Below are positions 16,024-24,516 of a stretch of DNA of 64,000 nt, piece after piece. Under the pieces are notes generated by a model that worked only from the letters and a program-made list of their open reading frames with translations, made no database searches and was not told where the DNA came from. The translations under genes were made by a program, and so were the position numbers. The DNA is from Paludibacteraceae bacterium (GTDB lineage Bacteria > Bacteroidota > Bacteroidia > Bacteroidales > Paludibacteraceae). The stretch spans positions 24,202 through 88,201 of the forward strand of contig JAKSNZ010000003.1 of the NCBI GenBank assembly GCA_024405855.1, in the 5' to 3' direction. Numbering within the stretch: position 1 is the first letter of the stretch; each line of letters starts with the position of its first letter.

Positions 16024-16628
16024 GTAAAGCAAAAGATACATTTTGGCCTATGGTTCTGTCATTGGTGCTTATCTCAATGATTTCAGGAGGTGTATTGGCA
16101 CTTGTTTATAATCTTACAAAAGAACCCATTGAGCAATCCAAGAAAATGAGTTTTGAAAACAGCGTAAAGGCTATACTTCCGCCTTTTACATTTCTACAGG
16201 ACACTATTGTAAACAATATTCCTGTGATAATTGCCTACAACGATTCTGACATTGCAGGCTATGCCATAACTGCTGAAGGTGCAGGTTATGGCGGACCTAT
16301 AAAGGTTATGATTGGATATACGGCAGACGGCGTAATTAACGATTATGCAATACTTGAGCATAAGGAAACTCCTGGTTTGGGAGCAAAAGCTGGCGAATGG
16401 TTTAAGAAAACAATACCTGGAGGAAACGCAAACACCACATATTCAGTATCTAAAGATGGTGGTAATGTAGACGGAATAACAGCCGCCACCATATCTTCAA
16501 GGGCTTTCTTGAAATCAGTTAATGATGCAAACAAAACATTCATTGCCGTTACTGATTCAACAAATACAGTTCATGACGACATAAGCGGTGCAACAAAAAC
16601 GGAATGGAAGGAGAATTCAAATGAATAA
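16020..16628 (+). CDS. rnfG: Rnf electron transport complex subunit G
   Basis: 202 aa. One N-terminal membrane helix (residues 10-30), then a periplasmic FMN-binding domain with GYGGPIKVMIGY, HKETPGLGAKAGEWF and DGITAATISS; the Thr near residue 157 is the expected covalent FMN site, although the usual GAT is AAT here. The last 8 bp overlap the rnfE start. Confidence 0.95.
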   Translation: MSKAKDTFWPMVLSLVLISMISGGVLALVYNLTKEPIEQSKKMSFENSVKAILPPFTFLQDTIVNNIPVIIAYNDSDIAGYAITAEGAGYGGPIKVMIGYTADGVINDYAILEHKETPGLGAKAGEWFKKTIPGGNANTTYSVSKDGGNVDGITAATISSRAFLKSVNDANKTFIAVTDSTNTVHDDISGATKTEWKENSNE

Positions 16629-17196
16629 ATTAAAGATAATACTCAACGGACTAATAACAGAGAACCCAACATTTGTTCTTATGTTAGGAATGTGCCCTAC
16701 TTTGGGAACAACCACAAGTGCAATAAACGGTATGAGTATGGGAATTGCAACTATGTTTGTGCTTATTTGTTCAAATGCGGCAATATCAGCGGTAAGAAAT
16801 CTTATTCCTGACAAAGTCCATATTCCGGCATACGTAATAATTATAGCATCGTTTGTAACTGTGGTTCAACTGTGTATGGAGGCATATATGCCTGCTCTAT
16901 ATGCAACATTAGGTCTTTTTATACCACTTATTGTTGTAAACTGTATTGTACTTGGAAGAGCGGAGGCGTTTGCGGCAAAGAACAATGTTTTTGATTCCGC
17001 CCTTGACGGTTTGGGAATAGGACTTGGATTCACCATTGCCCTTACCCTGCTTGGTGCCGTCAGAGAACTACTTGGAACGGGCAAGATTTTCAACTGTACT
17101 GTATATTCATTAGATTATGGCATGATACTGTTTATTCTTGCTCCTGGAGCGTTTATTACACTTGGGTTATTGATTGCAATTAAAAACAAGTTATAA
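16621..17196 (+). CDS. rnfE: Rnf electron transport complex subunit E
   Basis: Start taken at ATG 16621 (MNKLKIILNGLITENPTFVL), which aligns with the family; an upstream in-frame start would lie deep inside rnfG. 191 aa with six hydrophobic helices, including LGMCPTLGTTTSAINGMSMG and the conserved NCIVLGRAEAFA. Pairs with RnfA around a membrane Fe-S centre; Cys in LGMCPTLG and VNCIVLG are the expected ligands. Confidence 0.95.
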   Translation: MNKLKIILNGLITENPTFVLMLGMCPTLGTTTSAINGMSMGIATMFVLICSNAAISAVRNLIPDKVHIPAYVIIIASFVTVVQLCMEAYMPALYATLGLFIPLIVVNCIVLGRAEAFAAKNNVFDSALDGLGIGLGFTIALTLLGAVRELLGTGKIFNCTVYSLDYGMILFILAPGAFITLGLLIAIKNKL

Positions 17197-17224
17197 CTAT
17201 TCACTATTCTTTATTCACTATATT
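17197..17224. repeat. TATTCACTAT short array between rnfE and rnfA
   Basis: CTATTCACTATT followed by TTATTCACTATA fills the entire gap and ends at the rnfA ATG; the complementary version TAGTGAATAGTTAATAGTG lies just after rnfA (17803-17821). Confidence 0.7.
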
Positions 17225-17800
17225 ATGGTTCACTACATACTAATTTTCATTGCCGCAGTACTTGTAAATAACATTGTACTTGCACAGTTTTTAGGAATCT
17301 GCCCGTTCTTGGGTGTATCTAAGAAAATTGACACAGCACTTGGAATGTCAGCGGCTGTGGCTTTTGTAATGGTTCTGTCAACTATATGTACTTTTTTACT
17401 GCAAAAATATGTTCTTGACCCGCTTGGGCTTGCATTCCTGCAGACACTTGCCTATATTCTTGTAATAGCGGCACTTGTACAAATGGTTGAAATTATTCTA
17501 AAAAAATTGTCTCCTGCACTATACGGAGCACTTGGAATATTTCTTCCGCTAATAACCACAAACTGTACCATTTTGGGTGTTGCCATTATGGTTATACAAA
17601 AAGACTTTACACTACTTGAAAGCGTGGTGTTTGCCCTATCAACAGCAATAGGATTTGGGCTTGCCCTTACCATTTTTGCAGGTATTCGTGAGCAACTAAG
17701 ATTTTCAGACATTCCTAAAGCAATGCAAGGAACTCCTATAGCACTTATTACAGCTGGCATTCTTGCAATGGCATTTATGGGTTTTGGAGGAATTGTTTAA
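17225..17800 (+). CDS. rnfA: Rnf electron transport complex subunit A
   Basis: Start taken at ATG 17225 (MVHYILIFIAAVLVNNIVL), the family start; the longer reading would translate the TATTCACTAT repeat and overlap rnfE. 191 aa, six helices, with LAQFLGICPFLGVSKKI and TTNCTILGVAIMV carrying the two cysteines homologous to those in RnfE. It closes the rseC-rnfBCDGEA operon. Confidence 0.96.
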   Translation: MVHYILIFIAAVLVNNIVLAQFLGICPFLGVSKKIDTALGMSAAVAFVMVLSTICTFLLQKYVLDPLGLAFLQTLAYILVIAALVQMVEIILKKLSPALYGALGIFLPLITTNCTILGVAIMVIQKDFTLLESVVFALSTAIGFGLALTIFAGIREQLRFSDIPKAMQGTPIALITAGILAMAFMGFGGIV

Positions 17801-17832
17801 TATAGTGAATAGTTAATAGTGAAAAAAAATAG

Positions 17833-17863
17833 TTGCAAATTATTTTGATTTTTTATATCTTTA
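17833..17863 (+). promoter_or_regulatory. phoH promoter
   Basis: GTTG-type -33 (TTG 17833-17835), 20 nt, then TATCTTTA at 17856-17863 (one base from the -7 consensus); ATG follows at 17892. Confidence 0.55.
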
Positions 17864-17891
17864 CGAGGTTAAATTTCTAAAGGTAAGTTCT

Positions 17892-19217
17892 ATGGGAGCG
17901 AAGAAAAATTTTGTGCTTGACACCAATGTAATACTACACGATTACAAATGCATCTACAATTTTCAGGAGAATGACATATACATTCCTATTGTTGTTTTAG
18001 AGGAACTTGACAAGTTCAAGAAAGGCAACGATGAAATAAACTACAACGCCCGTCAGTTTACCCGTGCATTGGATGAGATTTCTGACAATGACTTATTCAA
18101 AAAAGGTGCAACACTTGGTGAGGGACTTGGAAAGTTATTTATAGCACTTCCTGTTGAACCGTCAGAAAGGGTTCAGAAAGCATTTATTGAAAAAATCCCG
18201 GATAACAGGATTCTTGCATTTACAGACTATCTTGCAACTAAGGACAAGAAACACAAGACTATTCTTGTAACCAAAGACATTAATTTAAGAATGAAGGCTC
18301 GTGCCATTGAAATACCTGCTGAAGATTATTTCAATGACAAAATAACAAGCAAGGATATTTTTGAAAAGGCTCATGAAGTTTACGAAGGCATTGACGGAGC
18401 CATAATTGACAGAATGTACAGCACTGCGGCAGGTGTACCTCTATCATGTTTCGCTTTTCAAAAAGATATTATACCAAACCAATATTTTGTGCTGAAGAGT
18501 GAACGCAACTCCATTATGTCAAGGTACAATCCCTCTTACGGCACCGTGGTGAAAGTTTCAAAAGAACGTGCCATGGGTATTGAGCCAAGAAATTCAGAGC
18601 AGGCTTTTGCAATGAACGCCCTTCTTGATGACAATATAAAACTTGTATGTATTACAGGTAAGGCAGGCACAGGAAAAACGCTGCTTGCCCTTGCAGCCGC
18701 TCTTGAAAAGCGTAATGAATATAAACAGATTCTTTTGGCAAGACCTATTGTAGCCCTTGCAAACAAGGATTTGGGATTTCTTCCAGGCACAGAAAAAGAG
18801 AAAATCACCCCATACATGCAGCCTCTGTTTGATAATTTAAGTGTAATTAAAAATCAGTTTGGCAGCGACAGCAGGGAGAACCTTGCAATTATGGATATGC
18901 AGGCATCGGGGCAACTTGTAATAGAAGCCCTTGCATACATAAGAGGCAGAAGCCTGAGTAACGCATATATAATTGTAGATGAGGCACAAAACCTTACACC
19001 TCATGAGGTTAAGACTATAATTACACGTGCAGGTGAAAACACAAAGGTGGTTTTCACGGGCGATGTACAGCAGATAGACCAACCATATCTTGACATGCTG
19101 TCAAACGGACTTGTCTATACAATTGACAAGATGCGTGGGCAAGAGGTGTTTGCCCATATTAATCTTGTTAAAGGAGAAAGAAGTTTCCTATCAGAACTTG
19201 CAAGCAACCTATTATAA
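17892..19217 (+). CDS. PIN domain-PhoH ATPase fusion
   Basis: 441 aa. Residues 1-140 are a PIN nuclease domain: FVLDTNVILHD with acidic Asp10, VVLEELDKFKKG, NRILAF and ILVTKDINLRMKARA. Residues about 230-441 are a PhoH-type P-loop ATPase with Walker A GKAGTGKTLLAL (about residue 256) and IIVDEAQNLTPHEVKTI as Walker B. This domain order is that of PhoH2-type proteins, which are described as RNA helicase plus ribonuclease. It has its own promoter and lies 9 bp before the DUF4105 gene. Confidence 0.93.
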   Translation: MGAKKNFVLDTNVILHDYKCIYNFQENDIYIPIVVLEELDKFKKGNDEINYNARQFTRALDEISDNDLFKKGATLGEGLGKLFIALPVEPSERVQKAFIEKIPDNRILAFTDYLATKDKKHKTILVTKDINLRMKARAIEIPAEDYFNDKITSKDIFEKAHEVYEGIDGAIIDRMYSTAAGVPLSCFAFQKDIIPNQYFVLKSERNSIMSRYNPSYGTVVKVSKERAMGIEPRNSEQAFAMNALLDDNIKLVCITGKAGTGKTLLALAAALEKRNEYKQILLARPIVALANKDLGFLPGTEKEKITPYMQPLFDNLSVIKNQFGSDSRENLAIMDMQASGQLVIEALAYIRGRSLSNAYIIVDEAQNLTPHEVKTIITRAGENTKVVFTGDVQQIDQPYLDMLSNGLVYTIDKMRGQEVFAHINLVKGERSFLSELASNLL

Positions 19218-19225
19218 AATCATTT

Positions 19226-20422
19226 ATGAAAAAGACTTTACAATCCACACTATTCACTATCTTGTTGCTTTTATTCAGTGTGTCAACATTTTCTCAAGAC
19301 ACACAGATACTTAGTGACAGTGCGCAAATTTCTCTTTTCACATGTTCTCCAGGCACTGAAATTTATGAGCTATTCGGACATTCAGGCATAAGAGTAAAAG
19401 ACAAGGAGAGAGGAATTGACATAGTTTTCAACTATGGGCTTTTTGATTTTAACCAAGAGGATTTTGTTTATAGGTTTGTAAGAGGCAAGACAGATTATGA
19501 AGTTGGAATGTGTCCTACAGAGGCATTTCTTGCTGAATACATTATCAGAGGTTCAGGAGTAAAGGAGAGCGTTTTCAATCTGACACAAGATGAGAAAGAG
19601 AAGATACTGCTCTATCTTATGGACAACATTCAACCTGAAAACAAAACCTACCGATACAACTTTATTTTCAATAACTGTGCCACAAAATTGCGTGATGTAA
19701 TTGACCAGAACATTACAGGAGAAAAAACATTCCCTGACATTTCAGGAACACTAACATTCCGCGATGCCGTAAAACTGTACACCACAACATCACCTTGGAG
19801 TCAGTTTGGTTTTGACCTATGTTTGGGCAGAGGTATGGACAGAGAGGCAACGGCATACGAAAAAATGTTCCTACCTGAAATTTTAGGAGAAACCATTAAT
19901 CAGACTACCGTCAAAAAAGATGACACCACCGTTAATCTTGTTTCAAAAATAAATGTTGTGGCAGAGCAAACGCTTGAGAACCCCGCTCCATGGATATCTC
20001 CATTGACACTGTTTATTGTTTTATGCGTTCTGACATTCTGCCTGTCAATATATTGTTTTTGGAAACATATAAAAATCAGATGGTTTGATGCCATTATATT
20101 TGGAGCAAACGCATTGTTCGGCTGCGTTATTCTATTTCTTATACTATTCTCAAAACATCCGTTCACTTACGCAAACTTCAATATTGTTTGGTTAAATCCG
20201 TTAATGTGCATACCAATAGTATTTCTTATTTTCAAAAAGACAAGAAAATTTGAATTTTTCTACTATGTGGCAGTAAGTGTTGTATTGGTACTGTTCTTAT
20301 TAGGTCATACCATTACAGAACAAGTGTTCAACACAGCAGTATATCCTTTAGTGACACTGTATTTGATTCGTTCAGTCTCATACGTACTGCATATAGGATA
20401 CCGGATAGGTGACAAAGAATAA
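19226..20422 (+). CDS. DUF4105 envelope protein with C-terminal membrane helices
   Basis: 398 aa. N-terminal signal segment LFTILLLLFSVSTFS, then a DUF4105 (Lnb N-terminal-like, NlpC/P60-related) domain with LFTCSPGTEIYELFGHSGIRV and NFIFNNCATKLRDVID, whose Cys and His are the likely catalytic residues. After residue 255 there are five or so hydrophobic segments. The substrate is unknown; the domain relates to papain-like amidases. A bidirectional terminator follows. Confidence 0.85.
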   Translation: MKKTLQSTLFTILLLLFSVSTFSQDTQILSDSAQISLFTCSPGTEIYELFGHSGIRVKDKERGIDIVFNYGLFDFNQEDFVYRFVRGKTDYEVGMCPTEAFLAEYIIRGSGVKESVFNLTQDEKEKILLYLMDNIQPENKTYRYNFIFNNCATKLRDVIDQNITGEKTFPDISGTLTFRDAVKLYTTTSPWSQFGFDLCLGRGMDREATAYEKMFLPEILGETINQTTVKKDDTTVNLVSKINVVAEQTLENPAPWISPLTLFIVLCVLTFCLSIYCFWKHIKIRWFDAIIFGANALFGCVILFLILFSKHPFTYANFNIVWLNPLMCIPIVFLIFKKTRKFEFFYYVAVSVVLVLFLLGHTITEQVFNTAVYPLVTLYLIRSVSYVLHIGYRIGDKE

Positions 20423-20428
20423 AAATAA

Positions 20429-20460
20429 AAAAGGTGGTGAAATCAAATTCACCACCTTTT
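20429..20460. terminator. Bidirectional terminator
   Basis: AAAAGGTGGTGAA (20429-20441) pairs exactly with TTCACCACCTTTT (20448-20460), loop ATCAAA; T- or A-runs on both sides serve the two convergent genes. Confidence 0.9.
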
Positions 20461-20478
20461 CTATAAAATGACTGTTTA

Positions 20479-20676
20479 TTAGTTAAGAGAAACAAAAACT
20501 TCCTTCTCTTTCTCTTCTACAGAAATCTTACCTTCACGAAGCAACCAACCAAAAGCGGCATAAGCCTCTTTATCTGAAAGCTTTGTAGCCTTCTTAATTT
20601 GCTTTACTTCAAGAGCAGCTCCTGCTGCATTAAGCGCTTGCCATACAAGACCAGCATTTGCACCAACGTTTTGCAT
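20479..20676 (-). CDS. Small winged-helix DNA-binding protein
   Basis: 65 aa: MQNVGANAGLVWQALN, a helix-turn-helix around LEVKQIKKATKLSDKEAYAAFGWLLREG and a wing KISVEEKEKEVFVSL. It matches the short Bacteroidota winged helix-turn-helix (DUF2582-like) family; the regulated genes are unknown. Promoter on the minus strand: TACTTTTG at 20716-20723 with TTG 18 nt before it. Confidence 0.85.
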   Translation of the reverse strand: MQNVGANAGLVWQALNAAGAALEVKQIKKATKLSDKEAYAAFGWLLREGKISVEEKEKEVFVSLN

Positions 20677-20715
20677 TTTTATAAAAATTTAAAAGTGTGT
20701 TTGTTAATTCGGAGG

Positions 20716-20723
20716 CAAAAGTA
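20716..20723 (-). promoter_or_regulatory. Promoter -7 box for the winged-helix gene
   Basis: TACTTTTG on the minus strand, TTG at 20742-20744, spacing 18; leader about 35 nt. Confidence 0.55.
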
Positions 20724-20826
20724 ATAAATAATTTTATGATACAACTTTTTTGTATTATAAAATTAAAATATCTGAACAACTATTCATTTTTTATTACAAA
20801 ATAGTTTCTAAAAGTCAGAAAAGTTG

Positions 20827-20834
20827 TAAATTTG
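20827..20834 (+). promoter_or_regulatory. tRNA-Thr promoter -7 box
   Basis: TAAATTTG 18 bp before the tRNA 5' end; the -33 region shows only TTTC at about 20804. Confidence 0.5.
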
Positions 20835-20852
20835 CACTGCAAAAATTTTACC

Positions 20853-20925
20853 GCCCCATTAGCTCAGTTGGTAGAGCAACTCATTCGTAATGAGTAGGTC
20901 CCCGGTTCGAGTCCGGGATGAGGCT
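20853..20925 (+). tRNA. tRNA-Thr (anticodon CGT)
   Basis: Full cloverleaf: acceptor GCCCCAT/ATGAGGC, D stem GCTC/GAGC, anticodon stem ACTCA/TGAGT with loop TTCGTAA (anticodon 20886-20888), T stem CCCGG/CCGGG with TTCGAGT loop, discriminator T; CCA not encoded. Position 4 is C opposite A69, a mismatch in the acceptor stem. Only 11 bp separate it from the convergent queF stop. Confidence 0.95.
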
Positions 20926-20936
20926 CTCCCCAAAAA

Positions 20937-21395
20937 CTATCGGTTATCAACCGTTTCAGGGTTCATATCGTGGTTTTGCAACCTGTAAAACGCCACCTGT
21001 TCATATTTTGTTCCAGGCTTGCCGTAATTGCAATACGGGTCAATACTTATACCTCCTCTTGGCATAAATTTTCCCCAAACCTCAATATATTTAGGATTAA
21101 GCAAGTTAATTAAGTCCTTCATAATGGTATTGATACAATTCTCATGAAATTCACCTACATTTCTAAAACTGAAAAGGTATAGTTTCATAGATTTACTCTC
21201 AACCAATTTTTCATCAGGAATGTAACTTACATATATAGTGGCAAAATCAGGTTGTGATGTAATTGGACACAACGATGTAAACTCAGGACAATTGAATTTA
21301 ACAAAGTAATCATTGCCCTTATGCTTATTCTCAAACGCTTCAAGCACCTGTGGAGCGTAATCCTTTGGGTATTCTGTAGATTTTCCTAGTATCAT
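20937..21395 (-). CDS. queF: NADPH-dependent 7-cyano-7-deazaguanine reductase
   Basis: Start taken at 21395 ([16 protein letters not shown]), giving 152 aa, the usual length of the short QueF type; the frame stays open to an upstream ATG at 21491 but that extension translates the repeat array. It reduces preQ0 to preQ1 in queuosine synthesis. Motifs: [14 protein letters not shown] with the catalytic Cys, [14 protein letters not shown] (QueF motif) and [11 protein letters not shown]. Downstream of queC in the same operon. Confidence 0.94.
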   Translation of the reverse strand: MILGKSTEYPKDYAPQVLEAFENKHKGNDYFVKFNCPEFTSLCPITSQPDFATIYVSYIPDEKLVESKSMKLYLFSFRNVGEFHENCINTIMKDLINLLNPKYIEVWGKFMPRGGISIDPYCNYGKPGTKYEQVAFYRLQNHDMNPETVDNR

Positions 21396-21495
21396 GTTAT
21401 TTATAGTTGATAGTTGATAGTGAAAGATCTCTCGCTTCGCTCGAGATGACGGATTGAGGTCATTGTCCACTGTCCACTCTCCACTGTCCACTATT
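21396..21495. repeat. Heptamer-type array spanning the queC 3' end and queC-queF gap
   Basis: TAGTTGATAGTTGATAGTG, then a hairpin block AAAGATCTCTC..TCGAGATGAC, AGGTCATTGTC, then CACTGTCCA/CTCTCCA units. The GTCCACTG half matches, in inverted orientation, the array inside the FKBP gene at 31845; the AAAGATCTCTC block recurs at 57448. The queC stop codon lies within it. Confidence 0.8.
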
Positions 21496-22137
21496 TAAGT
21501 ACTCACTTAATCCTCTGTTTCTTAGAGTGCATGCCGGACAATGTCCGCATCCGTCGCCCTTTATTCCGTTATAACAAGTCAGTGTATTTTCCCTAATATA
21601 TTCTAACTTACCCATTTTATCTGCCAATTCCCATGTATGTGCTTTTGTAAGCCACATTAATGGTGTATGAATTACAAAATTATAATCCATTGCAAGATTC
21701 AATGTTACATTCAATGACTTCACAAAAATATCCCTACAATCAGGGTATCCACTGAAATCAGTTTCACAAACACCTGTAACCAAGTTATTTATTCCATTAA
21801 CCTTGGCAAGCACTGCGGCAAATGTAAGAAAGAGCATATTTCTACCCTCTACGTATGAATTTGGCACCGATGCCCCATCAGGAATTTTCTCATCTACCTT
21901 AATTTCATTTCTGGTAAGTGAATTTGGAGCAAGTTGTGAAAGCAGTCCCATGTCAAGAATATGGTGTTTTACATCCAAATCACGTGCAATAGCGGCAGCA
22001 CACTCTATTTCAGCCTTATGCCTCTGACCATAGTCAAAAGTAACCGCCTCAACATAATCAAAATTCTTCAACGCCCAAAACAGACATGTTGTAGAATCCT
22101 GCCCTCCACTAAATACCACCAATGCCTTTTTATTCAT
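21460..22137 (-). CDS. queC: 7-cyano-7-deazaguanine synthase
   Basis: Start at 22137 ([17 protein letters not shown]), the PP-loop motif SGGQDS being at the expected N-terminus. 225 aa. It ligates ammonia to 7-carboxy-7-deazaguanine using ATP. The zinc site is [22 protein letters not shown] (Cys residues in CxxxxxxxCxxCxxC spacing). The final 11 residues ([11 protein letters not shown]) are encoded by the repeat array, beyond the normal family end. The start overlaps the pseudouridine synthase stop by 8 bp. Confidence 0.95.
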   Translation of the reverse strand: MNKKALVVFSGGQDSTTCLFWALKNFDYVEAVTFDYGQRHKAEIECAAAIARDLDVKHHILDMGLLSQLAPNSLTRNEIKVDEKIPDGASVPNSYVEGRNMLFLTFAAVLAKVNGINNLVTGVCETDFSGYPDCRDIFVKSLNVTLNLAMDYNFVIHTPLMWLTKAHTWELADKMGKLEYIRENTLTCYNGIKGDGCGHCPACTLRNRGLSEYLNSGQWRVDSGQ

Positions 22138-22915
22138 AGGAACCCATTTTAAGCATTGCAACCTCTTCCTCTGTAAGGAAACGCCATCGTCCACGAGGCA
22201 GTTTATATTTTGTAAGTCCTGCAAAATAAACTCTGTCAAGTTTCTCTATCTCATAGCCGAAATGTTCAAATATACGGCGTACAATCCTATTCCTACCTGA
22301 ATGAATCTCAATTCCAAGCGTTTTGTGCTTTGTGTCAGGAACAAACTCAAGAGCATCCGCCTTAATTGGTCCGTCCTCCAGTTCTATGCCGGCAAGAATG
22401 GCATCGTAGTGTTCCTGTGCAAGAGGCTTTTCAAGTGTAACCTCATAAATCTTCTTCTTCTCAAACTTAGGGTGAGTAAGTTTTGTAGTCAATTCACCGT
22501 CATTTGTAAGCAGCAATACACCCATTGTATTTCTGTCAAGTCTGCCTACCGGATACACTCTCTCCTTACAAGCCCCTGCAATAATATCCATTACGGTAAC
22601 TCTGCCATGCGGGTCAACAACTGTGGTAACGCAATTTTTAGGCTTGTTCAAAAGAATGTATATCTTTTTTTGTGATTTTATAAGTTGGTCATGGAAATAT
22701 ACCGTATCGTCAGGCATAACCTTAGTGCCAAGTTCTGTAACAACCTTTCCGTTTATTCTGACCACCCCGGCGGCAATAAGAGTATCCGCCTCACGTCTTG
22801 AGCATAACCCTGCGTTTGCCAAAAACTTGTTAAGGCGCACACTTCCGTCATCAGCGTGCTTCACAACAGACCTACGACTTCTATGTACATTACTTTCTTC
22901 TCTCTCCTTTCTCAT
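22130..22915 (-). CDS. Pseudouridine synthase, RsuA/RluB/E/F family
   Basis: 261 aa. Residues 27-75 are an S4 RNA-binding domain ([29 protein letters not shown]), followed by the catalytic block [20 protein letters not shown] with the nucleophilic Asp, and the C-terminal [20 protein letters not shown]. The large-subunit enzyme RluB is the most likely match, given length and typical Bacteroidota annotation, but RluE/F type is possible. ATGA overlap with the DUF349 gene. Confidence 0.88.
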   Translation of the reverse strand: MRKEREESNVHRSRRSVVKHADDGSVRLNKFLANAGLCSRREADTLIAAGVVRINGKVVTELGTKVMPDDTVYFHDQLIKSQKKIYILLNKPKNCVTTVVDPHGRVTVMDIIAGACKERVYPVGRLDRNTMGVLLLTNDGELTTKLTHPKFEKKKIYEVTLEKPLAQEHYDAILAGIELEDGPIKADALEFVPDTKHKTLGIEIHSGRNRIVRRIFEHFGYEIEKLDRVYFAGLTKYKLPRGRWRFLTEEEVAMLKMGSYE

Positions 22916-24351
22916 TTCTCATCTCTCATTTTTCTTTCCATCTCAACCAACTTCTGTCTCAGTTCCTCCCTCTCCTTCTTCATCTTGTCTATCTGGGCCT
23001 GCATCTGCTTAACAAGAGGGCTTTGCTCCTTAGCACCAAAATTAAGAAACTCAATATTGTTTTCCCTTGTAATTATGTCAGAATTAAGTTTTTCAAATGA
23101 GCGTCTTAGTTTTTCAATTGATTTTCCTACCGATACAGTACCCTCAAGTGCTATTTTCTTTTGCTCAAAGAAATAGTCACAGGCATCTTTGAAACTCTTC
23201 CAAACCTGTTCACTTGCCCTTTTTGATACAGGACCTATCTCTTTCCACTCTTTTTGCAGTTTAATGAACTTTTCAGTAGCCTCTTTCCACTCCTTACTCT
23301 CTTTCAATGCCTCAGCCTGAGCGACAAGTGCCTTTTTCTTCTCTAAATTTGATGACAAAGACTCTTTTGTTGTTTTGTAAAATTCATTTTTGGCTTTGAA
23401 TATGGCATCGCAGGTGTAACGAAAACGCTCATAAATTTTTGTATTATCCTTTTTAGGGGCAAAGCCTGTCTTCTTCCAATCCTCTTGCAAGGCAATTACC
23501 TTTGATGAAATATCATCCCATGCCTTAAATGATTTTGCCTTCAAATATTCAATAGCTTCAACAGCCTCACATATAGCAACTTTCTTTGCAAGATTAGCCT
23601 CTTCCTCCACTTTCTTGGCTTGATAGAAATCAGCATGCTTATGATTGATTATATCACTTGAAGCCTTAAACCTGTTCCAAAGTTCATCTCTCAACTCTTT
23701 TGCTACAGGACCTGTTTCACGCCACTCTTCATGCAGTTTCTGCAACTTTTGGAAAGCGTCATTTATGTGTTTCTCCTCAATCAGTTTTTCAGCAGCCTCA
23801 CAAAGTCTTGTCTTAATTTCAAGATTCTTCTTAAAGTCATAGTCACGCAGTTCATTGCTTATCTTCAAATCATCATAGAACTGTGTCATAAGAGCCTGAT
23901 ACCTCTTTATGATTTCATTATATTTGCTTTGAGCCACTTCACCAGCCTCTTTCCAGTCATTCTGCAACTTTCTCACTTCAGAGAATATCTTGTCAACATC
24001 ATCATTTCCCTCAATAAGCGATGACAGCTTATCCAAAATATCCTTTTTCAGTTGATACGCACGCTCCTGCTGAGCCTCAAGAACCTTTATCTCCTCTGCC
24101 CTTTTCTGCTTGTACGCTTGCAGCACTGACTTAAACTCAGCCTCCTCTTCAAAAGTGTGGGCAAATGTCTCTATCTGATTACCAGCCTCTACCCATGCTT
24201 GTTTCATCTGTTCCAAAACGGCACTCTGACGCTTGTAATACTGAGATTTCAACTGTGCTACAAGTTCCTTTGCGTTTTCCGCATCAACTGCTGACTTTAA
24301 TTGCTCTACAATCTCAGCAAGTGACAATTCCTTTTCATTAGTTGTATCCAT
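22912..24351 (-). CDS. DUF349 coiled-coil repeat protein
   Basis: 479 aa from ATG 24351; an upstream in-frame TTG exists but the ATG is preferred. The protein is a string of charged helical repeats, each centred on a LQ-x-W-K/R-x-x-G-x-x-P/A motif: LQNDWKEAGEVAQSKY, LHEEWRETGPVAKELR, LQEDWKKTGFAPKKDN, LQKEWKEIGPVSKRAS, ending in a coiled coil (KMKKEREELRQKLVEMERK). It starts a minus-strand operon with rluB-like, queC and queF. Function unknown. Promoter TAACTTTG at 24389-24396. Confidence 0.9.
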   Translation of the reverse strand: MDTTNEKELSLAEIVEQLKSAVDAENAKELVAQLKSQYYKRQSAVLEQMKQAWVEAGNQIETFAHTFEEEAEFKSVLQAYKQKRAEEIKVLEAQQERAYQLKKDILDKLSSLIEGNDDVDKIFSEVRKLQNDWKEAGEVAQSKYNEIIKRYQALMTQFYDDLKISNELRDYDFKKNLEIKTRLCEAAEKLIEEKHINDAFQKLQKLHEEWRETGPVAKELRDELWNRFKASSDIINHKHADFYQAKKVEEEANLAKKVAICEAVEAIEYLKAKSFKAWDDISSKVIALQEDWKKTGFAPKKDNTKIYERFRYTCDAIFKAKNEFYKTTKESLSSNLEKKKALVAQAEALKESKEWKEATEKFIKLQKEWKEIGPVSKRASEQVWKSFKDACDYFFEQKKIALEGTVSVGKSIEKLRRSFEKLNSDIITRENNIEFLNFGAKEQSPLVKQMQAQIDKMKKEREELRQKLVEMERKMRDEK

Positions 24352-24388
24352 ATTCTTTTTCAAAAAACAATCTCTACATTGTAAACTG

Positions 24389-24396
24389 CAAAGTTA
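24389..24396 (-). promoter_or_regulatory. Promoter -7 box for the DUF349-rluB-queC-queF operon
   Basis: TAACTTTG on the minus strand, 38 bp before the ATG at 24351; -33 region AT-rich without a clear TTG. Confidence 0.5.
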
Positions 24397-24461
24397 ATAA
24401 AAAATACTGTGTGTTAATAATTTCCACTGATTTTTTTCATTTTTCTCAAATGATACGCATT

Positions 24462-24497
24462 TTTGGTGCATTGTATCATATATTTTTTGTATCTTTG
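24462..24497 (+). promoter_or_regulatory. paaK promoter
   Basis: TATCTTTG at 24490-24497; TTTG at 24462-24465 gives a long spacing of 24, TTG at 24471-24473 a short one of 16. ATG at 24517. Confidence 0.5.
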
Positions 24498-24516
24498 TAA
24501 GATTTATTAGTCAATT

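Noticed and set aside
12372..17800. Operon as Na+-NQR
   Set aside because: RnfB with its Fe-S clusters and RnfC ferredoxin-type motifs are Rnf-specific; NqrF is absent.
21396..21491. N-terminally extended QueF starting at 21491
   Set aside because: The added residues are a translation of the repeat array; the start at 21395 gives the normal family length and first residues.
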